The notes below the pieces were generated by a model. It saw only the letters and a program-made list of their open reading frames with translations. It was not told the origin of the DNA and made no database searches. Shown here piece after piece: positions 1 through 5,735 of a DNA stretch of 8,937 nucleotides. The stretch comes from SZAS-103 sp038234715. Lineage in GTDB: Bacteria; Pseudomonadota; Gammaproteobacteria; Xanthomonadales; Xanthomonadaceae. How positions within the stretch are numbered: position 1 is the stretch's first letter; each line of letters starts with the position of its first letter. The position numbers and the translations under genes were made by a program. The stretch is from the NCBI GenBank assembly GCA_038234715.1, contig JBBQTD010000062.1, positions 1 to 8,937 on the forward strand. The letters run 5' to 3'.

Positions 1-66
1 TAATTTAGGTATTTCCGCGCCCGAATGCAAGCCCCACAAGATGAACACCTGAAATAAAATCACCGC

Positions 67-112
67 AAATCGTTCGATTTCCGCGCAACCACGGGCGTTC
101 CGTGGTTGGCGC
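67..112. other. Two adjacent inverted repeats upstream of the first gene
   Basis: Positions 67-72 (AAATCG) and 75-80 (CGATTT) form a perfect dyad with a two-base centre. Directly after it, 83-93 (GCGCAACCACG) pairs with 101-112 (CGTGGTTGGCGC) around a seven-base loop, with one bulged G. Neither is followed by a clear T-run on either strand, so a rho-independent terminator is not well supported. They could be an operator plus leader hairpin for the gene starting at 186, or the 3' end of an upstream transcript. The sequence 1-66 shows no coding region. Confidence 0.35.
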
Positions 113-185
113 AGACGTTGCTGCACTGCGGATGCGGCGCGTGCATGCACGGTGTTATGGTCGGCGGAAATTCCCGGAGCCGTGC

Positions 186-728
186 ATGATCCGCCTGTCA
201 TTCGCCCTGTTGAGCCTCGTCATGACCATGACTTCCATTGCCGACAGCGCGGCCGCCCCCGTGCCGACACCTGTCTGTGCGCGATCCGAATTCCACCAGT
301 TCGATTTCTGGATCGGCGACTGGGAGGTGCATGCAGGCGACAAGCTGGCCGGGCACAGCACCATCGCGCCGATCGCCGCCGGCTGCGGCATCTCCGAGAA
401 CTGGCGTAGTGCATCGGGCACCGGCAATGGCGTGAGCTACAACGCCTGGGATCCCGTCGATGGGCACTGGCGCCAGTTCTGGATCAGCGCCGAGGGTTAC
501 GTGCTGCGCTTGCAGGGCGGACTGCGGGACGGATCGATGGTGATGGAAGGCGAAATGCCCAATCCGCAGTCCGGCCATATGGACAAGCAGCGCATCACCT
601 GGACGCCGCACGCCGATGGTAGCGTTCGCCAGCACTGGGAAGCCTCGGCTGACGACGGCAAAACCTGGGCCAGCAGTTTCGATGGACTGTATCGACGTGT
701 TGCAGCTGCGACTGCGCAGTCACGCTAA
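186..728 (+). CDS. Secreted DUF1579-like hypothetical protein
   Basis: This 180-residue protein has an N-terminal signal peptide (hydrophobic stretch about residues 4-18, then a small-residue stretch SAAA at 21-24 suitable for cleavage), so it probably acts in the periplasm or outside the cell. The mature part starts with the signature FHQFDFWIGDWEVHAG (about 36-51). It continues with tryptophan-rich short strands: GCGISENW, NAWDPVDGHWRQFWI, VLRLQGG, ITWTPHADGSVRQHW. From memory, this pattern matches DUF1579-type beta-barrel proteins, whose biochemical role is unknown. I chose ATG 186 because GGAG at 176-179 lies six bases upstream and a signal peptide follows at once. The in-frame ATG at 102 would add 28 basic residues before the signal peptide and starts inside a hairpin. 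The gene is monocistronic and converges with the anti-sigma gene, 38 bases away. No enzyme function can be assigned. Confidence 0.8.
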   Translation: MIRLSFALLSLVMTMTSIADSAAAPVPTPVCARSEFHQFDFWIGDWEVHAGDKLAGHSTIAPIAAGCGISENWRSASGTGNGVSYNAWDPVDGHWRQFWISAEGYVLRLQGGLRDGSMVMEGEMPNPQSGHMDKQRITWTPHADGSVRQHWEASADDGKTWASSFDGLYRRVAAATAQSR

Positions 729-766
729 GGCGCGAAAATTGAACCTGGATTCTGCAGAACGATGTT

Positions 767-1576
767 TCATTTCATTTGTACAGCTGGTTGCGCGGCAGTG
801 CTGCGAAAGGCTTGCGCAAATGCGTCCATCTCGGCACGGCCCAGGCTCGATACCGCCCAATACGTGATACCACTCTGCGTCCAGTGGATCATGTTGTAAC
901 CGCCGCCGGCATCCGCACTGATTGGTTCCGCATTGGATGTCGACACGGGCCATTCGAACACGTTGATCGTATGCAGTCGGCGGCGATAGACGATGGCGAC
1001 GATGCGCCGGCCGTGCAGCACGTCGAGCCGGCCGCCAATCAGCGGAAATCCTTCGGCATCCAGACCGGGCACCTGCGGGGTGAAGTCGAGCTTGCCGTCG
1101 AACCACGGCTTGACCGTGTGTTGGCTGCCGGATACCACGTCGGTGAGGTGTTGCGGCTGTAGCGAGCGCAGATGATTCGAGAGCACGTCAGCGGTCAGCT
1201 CTGCGGTCTCCGATGCATGCCGCTGTAAGGCGATGCCGAGTCCGCCGCCAATCAACAGCAGCAAACTCGCGACCAGCGCGACGGGCAGAGCATGCCAGCG
1301 TTGCATCGGCAATCGGCGTTGCAACAACGGCATGGGTCTCGACTGGGGCGAGGACGCTGTCGGGAGTGCCGCAAGCACGCGTTTGCGCATCGATTCGGGC
1401 AGCGCAGGTTGCAGAGTCGCACTGCGCAATTGATCCTTCAACCGCGTGTGTGTTGCAAACGTATGTGCGCAGGACGGACACGATTCCAGATGCCGCAACA
1501 ACTGCACGCTGTCCCCAGCGTCCAGCTCGTTGTCGAGATAGGCGTGAATCAGCAGTCTGGCGTCACTGCATTGCAT
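767..1576 (-). CDS. Membrane-anchored zinc-finger anti-sigma factor
   Basis: This 269-residue protein is the likely inhibitor of the ECF sigma factor encoded just upstream. The N-terminal cytoplasmic domain shows the ZAS / putative zinc-finger pattern: C3, then H29-x3-C33-x2-C36 in RHLESCPSC, after the usual 'AYLDNELD' segment. One membrane segment (about 94-116, WHALPVALVASLLLLIGGGLGIAL) follows. The C-terminal part (about 120-269) would be periplasmic and contains GFPLIGGRLDVLHGRRIVAIVYRRR, typical of anti-sigma proteins of this architecture. ATG 1576 is preferred because AAGGA lies about seven bases upstream and the ZAS domain begins there; an ATG at 1597 would add seven residues. Its start lies inside the sigma gene's last codons (14-base overlap), so translation is probably coupled, as expected for a sigma/anti-sigma pair. 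The periplasmic signal it senses is not visible in the sequence. Confidence 0.9.
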   Translation of the reverse strand: MQCSDARLLIHAYLDNELDAGDSVQLLRHLESCPSCAHTFATHTRLKDQLRSATLQPALPESMRKRVLAALPTASSPQSRPMPLLQRRLPMQRWHALPVALVASLLLLIGGGLGIALQRHASETAELTADVLSNHLRSLQPQHLTDVVSGSQHTVKPWFDGKLDFTPQVPGLDAEGFPLIGGRLDVLHGRRIVAIVYRRRLHTINVFEWPVSTSNAEPISADAGGGYNMIHWTQSGITYWAVSSLGRAEMDAFAQAFRSTAAQPAVQMK

Positions 1577-2135
1577 GGTGCCGTCCTTGTTCCGCATCGG
1601 CGCATAGATGGCGCGCCAGCCGTTCGCGAGCGCGAGCCAGCCGCGACATGACGGTGCCCATCTTCAGCCCGGTGATCTCCGCAATCTCCTTGTACGAACA
1701 GTCCTCGAACTCGCGCAGCACCAGCACTTCGCGAAATTCCACCGGCAATCGTTCGATCGCGTGCCGAAGCTGCTCGGCGTCGGCATCACGCAGCAGCAGC
1801 GATTCGGGTGTGGCATCGTCATCGGAACCGTGGATGGCTTCGTCGAACACGTCCTGCTGGCCTGTCGTTGGCTGCTGACTGCGCAGCGTGTAGAAAGTGT
1901 TGCGCACGATCGTCAGCAACCACGCGCGCACATTGTCGCGGGCACCGCCGGGTGAGCGATACGCGCGCAGCATCGCCTCCTGCAACACGTCCTCGGCGTC
2001 TGCTTCCGTGCGGGTCAGCCAGCGCGCCAGCGCATACGCCGCTTCCAGATACGGCAACACCTGCTGCTCGAAGCGCAGGCGATGCGCGGCGGCAGCGGTC
2101 GTGCCGGACGCAGGGTTGTCGGTAGTGGGACGCAT
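1563..2135 (-). CDS. ECF-family RNA polymerase sigma factor
   Basis: This 190-residue protein has normal ECF length and directs RNA polymerase to its own set of promoters. Region 2 covers about residues 22-90 (AYALARWLTRTEADAEDVLQEAMLRAYR, then AWLLTIVRNTFYTLR). A short acidic linker follows, then region 4 at about 117-175 (LPVEFREVLVLREFEDCSYKEIAEITGLKMGTVMSRLARARERL), which holds the helix-turn-helix that reads the -35 element. I start it at ATG 2135. The reading frame stays open to 2345, but the residues before M1 look like translated intergenic DNA and would cover the divergent promoter region. No Shine-Dalgarno sequence precedes 2135, and a candidate -10 element ends eight bases upstream, so the mRNA may be leaderless. 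The gene overlaps the anti-sigma gene and is divergent from a phosphoesterase/cytochrome pair, its probable targets. The ECF subgroup was not determined. Confidence 0.93.
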   Translation of the reverse strand: MRPTTDNPASGTTAAAAHRLRFEQQVLPYLEAAYALARWLTRTEADAEDVLQEAMLRAYRSPGGARDNVRAWLLTIVRNTFYTLRSQQPTTGQQDVFDEAIHGSDDDATPESLLLRDADAEQLRHAIERLPVEFREVLVLREFEDCSYKEIAEITGLKMGTVMSRLARARERLARHLCADAEQGRHHAMQ

Positions 2136-2142
2136 CGTACAA

Positions 2143-2169
2143 AGACTGCGCCAGTCGCCCCGATATTCC
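2143..2169 (-). promoter_or_regulatory. Candidate ECF promoter, proximal to the sigma gene
   Basis: On the minus strand, GGAAT (2169-2165) is followed after exactly 18 bases by GTCT (2146-2143). The GGAA(C/T)...GTC form is the established bipartite architecture of many ECF promoters. A start site six to eight bases downstream would fall at about 2135-2137, essentially on the sigma ATG. Confidence 0.5.
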
Positions 2170-2244
2170 CAGACCCGACTTCCCAGACCCCGGTTCATGC
2201 GCCGCGATTCCGGTATTCCGGGGAATCGCGTTTTACCGGGGAAT
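2166..2244. repeat. Short direct repeats in the sigma/phosphoesterase intergenic region
   Basis: TTCCCAGACCC occurs at 2166-2176 and again at 2180-2190, 14 bases apart. CCGGGGAAT occurs at 2218-2226 and 2236-2244, 18 bases apart. The second copy of CCGGGGAAT carries the -35-like GGAAT of the rightward promoter candidate; the first copy has no GTCT at the matching distance. The repeats may be operator copies or small slippage duplications. Confidence 0.6.
2185..2211 (-). promoter_or_regulatory. Candidate ECF promoter, distal to the sigma gene
   Basis: On the minus strand, GGAAT (2211-2207) is followed after exactly 18 bases by GTCT (2188-2185), the same spacing as the proximal copy. A transcript from here would have a leader of roughly 40 bases before ATG 2135. 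Its -10 half falls inside an 11-base direct repeat, so one of the two minus-strand copies may be partly a by-product of that duplication. Confidence 0.45.
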
Positions 2245-2266
2245 AAAATTTGCCGCCACCGAGTCT
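2240..2266 (+). promoter_or_regulatory. Candidate ECF promoter for the phosphoesterase/cytochrome operon
   Basis: On the plus strand, GGAAT (2240-2244) is followed after exactly 18 bases by GTCT (2263-2266, context GAGTCTTAAG). This is the third copy of the motif in the divergent region and the only one facing right. It places a start near 2272-2274, giving a leader of about 25 bases before ATG 2299. The shared half-sites and spacing suggest that the adjacent sigma factor drives both directions. Confidence 0.5.
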
Positions 2267-2298
2267 TAAGTCCTACAAGGATCACTAAGAGCGTTGCG

Positions 2299-3299
2299 AT
2301 GGACGATTCGGATCGAGATGACGCGCAGGTGCTCCTCAACAGCAAGGGTTACAGCCGCCGCAAGTTTCTCGAGTGCATGGCCTGGGCCGGGACCGGCATT
2401 CTCTGGACGGTTGCCAGTGGAAGCGTGCGCGCACTCGGCCTGGCGGGTGGCCCATTGGCGCAAGACGCGGCCGGTTTGACGTTTCTTCAAATCAGCGACA
2501 GCCACATCGGCTTCGCCAAGCCGGTCAATCCAGATGTCAAGGGCACTCTTGCGGAGGTCATCGGGCGCATTGCGGCGATGCCCGTGAAGCCAGCCTTCAT
2601 GATCCACACCGGCGACATCAGCCACCTGTCGAAGGCGTCCGAGTTCGATGACGCGCAGCAAATCATCTCCCAGGCGGGCCTGGACACCCACTATGTGCCA
2701 GGCGAGCACGACATGCTCGATCCGGGAAATACGCTCTACCTCGAGCGCTACGGCAAGGGCACCAAGGGTTCGGGCTGGTACAGCTTCGACGCCCAGGCGT
2801 CCACTTCATGGGCCTGGTCAACGTGGCCTCCGGCGGTCGCTTCATGAGCTTGGTCGACATCGACAATCCGGGCGGAAAGGCCGGCGGTCTCGGCATTCTC
2901 GGAGAAGAGCAGCTCGCCTGGATCGAGGACGATCTTCGCGGTCGCTCGGCGTCCACACCGATTGTCGTCTTCGCGCATATGCCGCTTTGGGCGATTTATC
3001 CAACTTGGGGCTGGGGCACCCAGGACAGCGCGCGCGCACTCATGCACCTGAATCGGTTCGGTTCGGTCACTGTTCTCAATGGCCACATCCATCAGGTGAT
3101 GCAAAAGGTCGAGGGCAATGTGACCTTCCACACCGCCCTCTCGACCGCTTACCCGCAGCCCGCGCCAGGTACCGCTCCCAAGCCGGGACCGAAGAAAATC
3201 GCGGCCGACAAACTGCGCAGCGCGATCGGGGCCAGAAGCGTGGTCTTCATGCCGGGACAGCAGCAACTCGCCGTCGTCGATGCGCCGCTACAGAGCTAA
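2299..3299 (+). pseudogene. Tat-exported metallophosphoesterase, interrupted by a one-base frameshift
   Basis: Read across the break, this is a calcineurin-like metallophosphoesterase of about 333 residues. A twin-arginine signal (SRRKFL, residues 19-24, then a hydrophobic stretch) sends it folded to the periplasm. Metal-site motifs appear in order: D67-x-H69 in QISDSHIG, GD at 105-106 (HTGDISH), GEHD at 135-138, then FAHMPLW and GHIHQ in the second frame. GEHD replaces the usual GNH(D/E). The substrate is unknown. The first frame runs from ATG 2299 to a stop at 2847. After the CAG codon at 2794-2796 (residue 166) it turns into nonsense, while the conserved continuation (VHFMGLVNV... to the end at 3299) is one frame back. 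One extra G at 2796-2797 would restore it as GVHF. Both halves keep good family character, so the lesion is recent or a sequencing error. AAGAG at 2287-2291 is a modest ribosome site. It is probably co-transcribed with the cytochrome gene. Confidence 0.88.
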
Positions 3300-3303
3300 A
3301 CCC

Positions 3304-3372
3304 ATGCCGATGAACGCCTCTCAGGATCAGCATCGCCAGCGAATGCTCAATGTGTCATGGAGGACTTTCTGA
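3304..3372 (+). CDS. Possible 22-residue leader ORF coupled to the cytochrome gene
   Basis: A short frame (MPMNASQDQHRQRMLNVSWR..) opens four bases after the phosphoesterase stop. Its TGA (3370-3372) shares its last base with the cytochrome ATG (3372-3374), a classic coupling arrangement. It has no good Shine-Dalgarno sequence and no recognisable domain, so the overlap may be chance. It could be a coupling peptide or a remnant of a lost gene. Confidence 0.2.
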   Translation: MPMNASQDQHRQRMLNVSWRTF

Positions 3373-4295
3373 TGCGTCGTAAGTTGCTGTGGTCGGTAGC
3401 GGGCATCGGTGTCGTCGGATTCGCCGCATTCTGGTTGTTGACCGCGCCAAGTACGGTACCTGCAAGCGCGCTTGGCGTGCATACGCCGGATCTGGCCAAC
3501 GGACGCACGATGTTTCTGGCTGGCGACTGCTCAGCTTGCCACGCCGTTCCCTTGCAGAATGACGCGACCCGACTCGGCGGTGGACTGGGGCTGGTGTCGA
3601 AGTTCGGCACATTCTATGTGCCCAACATCTCGTCCGACGCGACCGACGGCATTGGCGGGTGGACCGAGGCGGAGTTCGTCACCGCCATGAAGAAAGGCGT
3701 GGATCCCGAAGGCGCGCATCTGTATCCCATCTTTCCGTACACATCGTTTCAACGGATGCGCACCGATGACGTGCGCGACCTGTTCGCCTATCTGAAAACC
3801 TTGCCTGCGGTGCCTGGCAAGGCGCGTGCCGACAACCTCGGCTTTCCGTTCAATATCCGGCGCTTGATCGGCGGATGGAAGCTGTTGAATCTGGACGGAA
3901 AGACATTCGCCGACGACCCCGGCAAATCTCCGGCCTGGAACCGCGGAGCGTATCTGGTCAACGGGCCGGCCCATTGCGCCGAATGCCATAGCCCGCGCAA
4001 TGCGATGGGGGCGATCGTCGCGAAGGAGCGCTACTCGGGCAATCCGAACGTTTACGGTGCGCTGGGATTTCCGAACATCACTCAAGCCAAGCTCGGCAAA
4101 TGGACCGCCAAGGACATTGCCGAGATGCTGAAGACGGGGCTGACGCCGGATGGCGATCGCCCGGGTGGGCCGATGGGTGAAGTGATCCGCCGCACCTCGC
4201 AGCTCAGCGATGAGGATCTTGCGGCGATGGCGGAATACATCAAATCGCTCGCCCCCGTGATTCGAACCGGCGACAAGAGCGCGCCTCCCAAGTAA
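3372..4295 (+). CDS. Membrane-anchored diheme c-type cytochrome
   Basis: This 307-residue protein begins with a signal-anchor (RRKLLWSVAGIGVVGFAAFWLLTA, residues 2-25), so the body lies in the periplasm. Two cytochrome c domains follow, with heme motifs C53-SA-CH57 and C202-AE-CH206. Candidate axial methionines are M129 in FQRM and M268 in GGPMGE. The segments GTFYVPNISSD and HLYPIFPYTSFQRM resemble the diheme subunits that take electrons from periplasmic dehydrogenases and the related stand-alone diheme cytochromes. It most likely moves electrons toward the terminal oxidase, but its partner is not in the window. ATG 3372 is preferred over ATG 3357 because GGAGGA (3359-3364) lies seven bases upstream. 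It follows the phosphoesterase gene by 72 bases and is probably in the same operon. It converges with the LysR gene across 75 bases; that stretch and the adjoining LysR 3' end are rich in GC palindromes (for example 4379-4392) but have no T-run. Confidence 0.9.
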   Translation: MRRKLLWSVAGIGVVGFAAFWLLTAPSTVPASALGVHTPDLANGRTMFLAGDCSACHAVPLQNDATRLGGGLGLVSKFGTFYVPNISSDATDGIGGWTEAEFVTAMKKGVDPEGAHLYPIFPYTSFQRMRTDDVRDLFAYLKTLPAVPGKARADNLGFPFNIRRLIGGWKLLNLDGKTFADDPGKSPAWNRGAYLVNGPAHCAECHSPRNAMGAIVAKERYSGNPNVYGALGFPNITQAKLGKWTAKDIAEMLKTGLTPDGDRPGGPMGEVIRRTSQLSDEDLAAMAEYIKSLAPVIRTGDKSAPPK

Positions 4296-4370
4296 ACGGA
4301 TTGTGAGGCGGCGAGTAACGCCGGTTTCGACCGTTGTGCGCGCAGCAACTTTGCGAACCAGCGCGCGCTG

Positions 4371-5306
4371 TCAACGCGACGGCGCGCGCCGTTTGCGCTT
4401 GCGTAGCGGCGCGGTTTCCGCATCCAGTGTGGCGGCATAGTTTTGCGCTTGTAAGAGCACCCACTCGCGGAATGCCACGAGCCCCGTGTGACGATCGGAG
4501 CGCGCTGGATACACCAGGTAGTGGGCGAATTCCGATTTCAGGCGATGCGGGCTGAGCGTCTTCAACAGGCCCGCGTCGATCAGCGGTCGCGCCAGCGTCA
4601 TCCGCCCCATCGCGACGCCCATGCCAGCGGTTGCGGCGCGGTGCAAGGTTTCGGTGTCGTTGAACAGCGCGGCAAAACGGGGCGGCGCGGTGCCGCCGAA
4701 GCGCGCGAACCAGTCGGCCCAGCGATCGCCGGAATCGCCGAGCAATGGATAGCGTGCCAGGTCATGCGACTTGCTGCGGCCGCCGTGCGCGGCGATCAGC
4801 GCGGGACTCGCGACCGGCGTGATCCAGTCGTCGAACAGGTGCACGGCGGTCGTGCCAGGCCATTGTCCGGGACCAAAACGCAGCGCCGCATCCACGCTGG
4901 TATCACGCGCGAAATCGACCAGCGTGGTGGTCGATTGCAGGTTGATTTCCAGCTGCGGATGTTTGGCAAGGAATTGCGGCAAGCGCGGCACCAGCCAGCT
5001 TGAAGCCAGCGACGGCAGCAGACTTAGCGTCAGCACATCGTCGCGACGCGTGGCGGGTTGCAGCGCACGCTCGATCGCAGCGAAATGCACCGCGACCGCA
5101 TCGTGCAGGCGTTCGCCATCTGCGGTCAGGGTGATGCCGCGTGGACCACGATTGAACAGGCGTTGTCCGAGGCGTTCCTCCAGCGCGCGGATTTGGTGGC
5201 TCAGCGCACTCACCGTGAGATGCAGCGACTCGGCGGCGCGCGAGAGATTGCGCAATCGCGCAGCGGTCAGGAAGCCCTGCAGCGGGTGCAACGGAATACG
5301 ACTCAT
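4371..5306 (-). CDS. LysR-type transcriptional regulator, GcvA-like
   Basis: This 311-residue DNA-binding regulator has the normal length for the family. The winged helix-turn-helix occupies about residues 5-63: LHPLQGFLTAARLRNLSRAAESLHLTVSALSHQIRALEERLGQRLFNRGPRGITLTADGE, with the recognition helix around VSALSHQIRALE. The effector domain (about 90-295) has the GcvA/AmpR-type opening LTLSLLPSLASSWLVPRLPQFLAKHPQLEI and the DAALRFGPGQWPG segment. The C-terminal tail (LRKRKRRAPSR) is strongly basic, which is unusual for the effector domain. ATG 5306 is preceded by GAGG at about ten bases. The gene is divergent from the 77-residue gene at 5435, and a dyad (5307-5323) touches its start codon. The usual LysR arrangement would make it regulate itself and that neighbour. 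The ligand is unknown. Confidence 0.92.
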   Translation of the reverse strand: MSRIPLHPLQGFLTAARLRNLSRAAESLHLTVSALSHQIRALEERLGQRLFNRGPRGITLTADGERLHDAVAVHFAAIERALQPATRRDDVLTLSLLPSLASSWLVPRLPQFLAKHPQLEINLQSTTTLVDFARDTSVDAALRFGPGQWPGTTAVHLFDDWITPVASPALIAAHGGRSKSHDLARYPLLGDSGDRWADWFARFGGTAPPRFAALFNDTETLHRAATAGMGVAMGRMTLARPLIDAGLLKTLSPHRLKSEFAHYLVYPARSDRHTGLVAFREWVLLQAQNYAATLDAETAPLRKRKRRAPSR

Positions 5307-5323
5307 CTTGAATTTACCTCAAG
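5307..5323. promoter_or_regulatory. LysR-box-like dyad next to the regulator start
   Basis: CTTGA and TCAAG flank seven bases to form a dyad at 5307-5323. Within it, T5309 and A5321 give the T-N11-A form typical of LysR operators. It lies between the regulator's ATG and its likely promoter, so binding would suit autorepression. Activation of the divergent gene 112 bases further right is also possible. Confidence 0.4.
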
Positions 5324-5363
5324 CCTGTTGTGCAAAAGCATCGCTACTACAGGAGTAATGATC

Positions 5364-5398
5364 GGCCTGTCTTGCAAATCACTCAAGCAAGACCGGCC
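5364..5398 (+). promoter_or_regulatory. Strong leader hairpin upstream of the 77-residue gene
   Basis: GGCCTGTCTTGC (5364-5375) pairs with GCAAGACCGGCC (5387-5398) over 12 positions with one mismatch (T5368 against C5394). The loop is 11 bases. It ends 24 bases before the AAGGAGG ribosome site (5423-5429). No T-run follows, so it is not a plain terminator. It could be an mRNA control element or a second protein-binding dyad. Confidence 0.5.
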
Positions 5399-5434
5399 AG
5401 CCATCCGGCGCCGGCAACCAGTAAGGAGGGCGTC

Positions 5435-5668
5435 TTGAACATCTTCAAAGGCCTGTTGTTCCTGCAAGGCCATATCGCCAATGTGGAACTGGCCCGTTCG
5501 CTGGCCAAGGCGCATACCGACGCCGAGCCAGCTGAAGACTACGGCCAGACTTACGGTAGCCACGTCGCCAACGAGAAACATTTCCGCGAACCGTGGGATC
5601 AGCATCGTCGCGATCCGTCGCTGCAGCCGATCAAACATCCGCAACCCTGCGTCGGCGGTTGTGCCTGA
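5435..5668 (+). CDS. Small conserved hypothetical protein (77 residues, TTG start)
   Basis: The protein begins MNIFKGLLFLQGHIANVELARSLA and ends HPQPCVGGCA. Residues 3-14 are hydrophobic but too short for a reliable membrane span. The middle (about 28-66) is polar and aromatic (DYGQTYGSHVANEKHFREPWDQH). C72 and C76 form a C-x3-C pair at the extreme C-terminus that could bind metal or be redox-active. I recall similar short proteins annotated only as hypothetical in Xanthomonadales. The start is TTG 5435: AAGGAGG (5423-5429) sits five bases upstream and the conserved-looking N-terminus begins there. The longer frame from ATG 5330 would run through the hairpin and the ribosome site, with low-complexity residues. 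Divergence from a LysR regulator suggests inducible expression. A GC hairpin follows nine bases after the stop. No function can be assigned. Confidence 0.72.
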   Translation: MNIFKGLLFLQGHIANVELARSLAKAHTDAEPAEDYGQTYGSHVANEKHFREPWDQHRRDPSLQPIKHPQPCVGGCA

Positions 5669-5676
5669 AAGCAGAA

Positions 5677-5694
5677 GGCCGCCCAAGGGCGGCC
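5677..5694. terminator. Terminator-like hairpin between convergent genes
   Basis: GGCCGCCC (5677-5684) and GGGCGGCC (5687-5694) form a perfect eight-base stem with an AA centre. Read on the plus strand it is followed by GTTGGTTGGG. Read on the minus strand it is followed by TTCTGCTTTC, which is the more U-rich tail. It probably ends transcription of the 77-residue gene, of the lipoprotein gene ending at 5736, or both. Confidence 0.6.
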
Positions 5695-5735
5695 GTTGGT
5701 TGGGCAAATGTTGCAGGCTGATCACCAGCCTCATA

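Noticed and set aside
102..185. Longer N-terminus for the DUF1579-like protein
   Set aside because: It would place about 28 basic residues before a good signal peptide and start within a hairpin loop. ATG 186 has a proper ribosome site.
1213..1878. 221-codon plus-strand frame opposite the anti-sigma and sigma genes
   Set aside because: It is antisense to two clear genes and is rich in Arg, Ser and Ala without motifs.
2136..2345. Longer N-terminus for the ECF sigma factor (ATG 2345 or ATG 2198)
   Set aside because: The extra residues do not resemble ECF region 2 and would be translated from the divergent promoter region with its repeats.
2790..2800. Programmed -1 frameshifting in the phosphoesterase
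   Set aside because: There is no X-XXY-YYZ slippery heptamer, and no evident stimulatory hairpin was seen. A lost base in a G run is simpler.
3357..3371. ATG 3357 as the cytochrome start
   Set aside because: The strong GGAGGA site lies inside this extension and is correctly spaced for ATG 3372.
4336..4392. Cluster of GC palindromes after the cytochrome gene as a terminator
   Set aside because: The palindromes are simple alternating GC sequence with no T-run on either side, partly within the LysR coding region. Termination cannot be claimed.
4488..5003. 171-codon plus-strand frame opposite the LysR gene
   Set aside because: It is a codon-position shadow of the LysR gene, with no ribosome site or domain.
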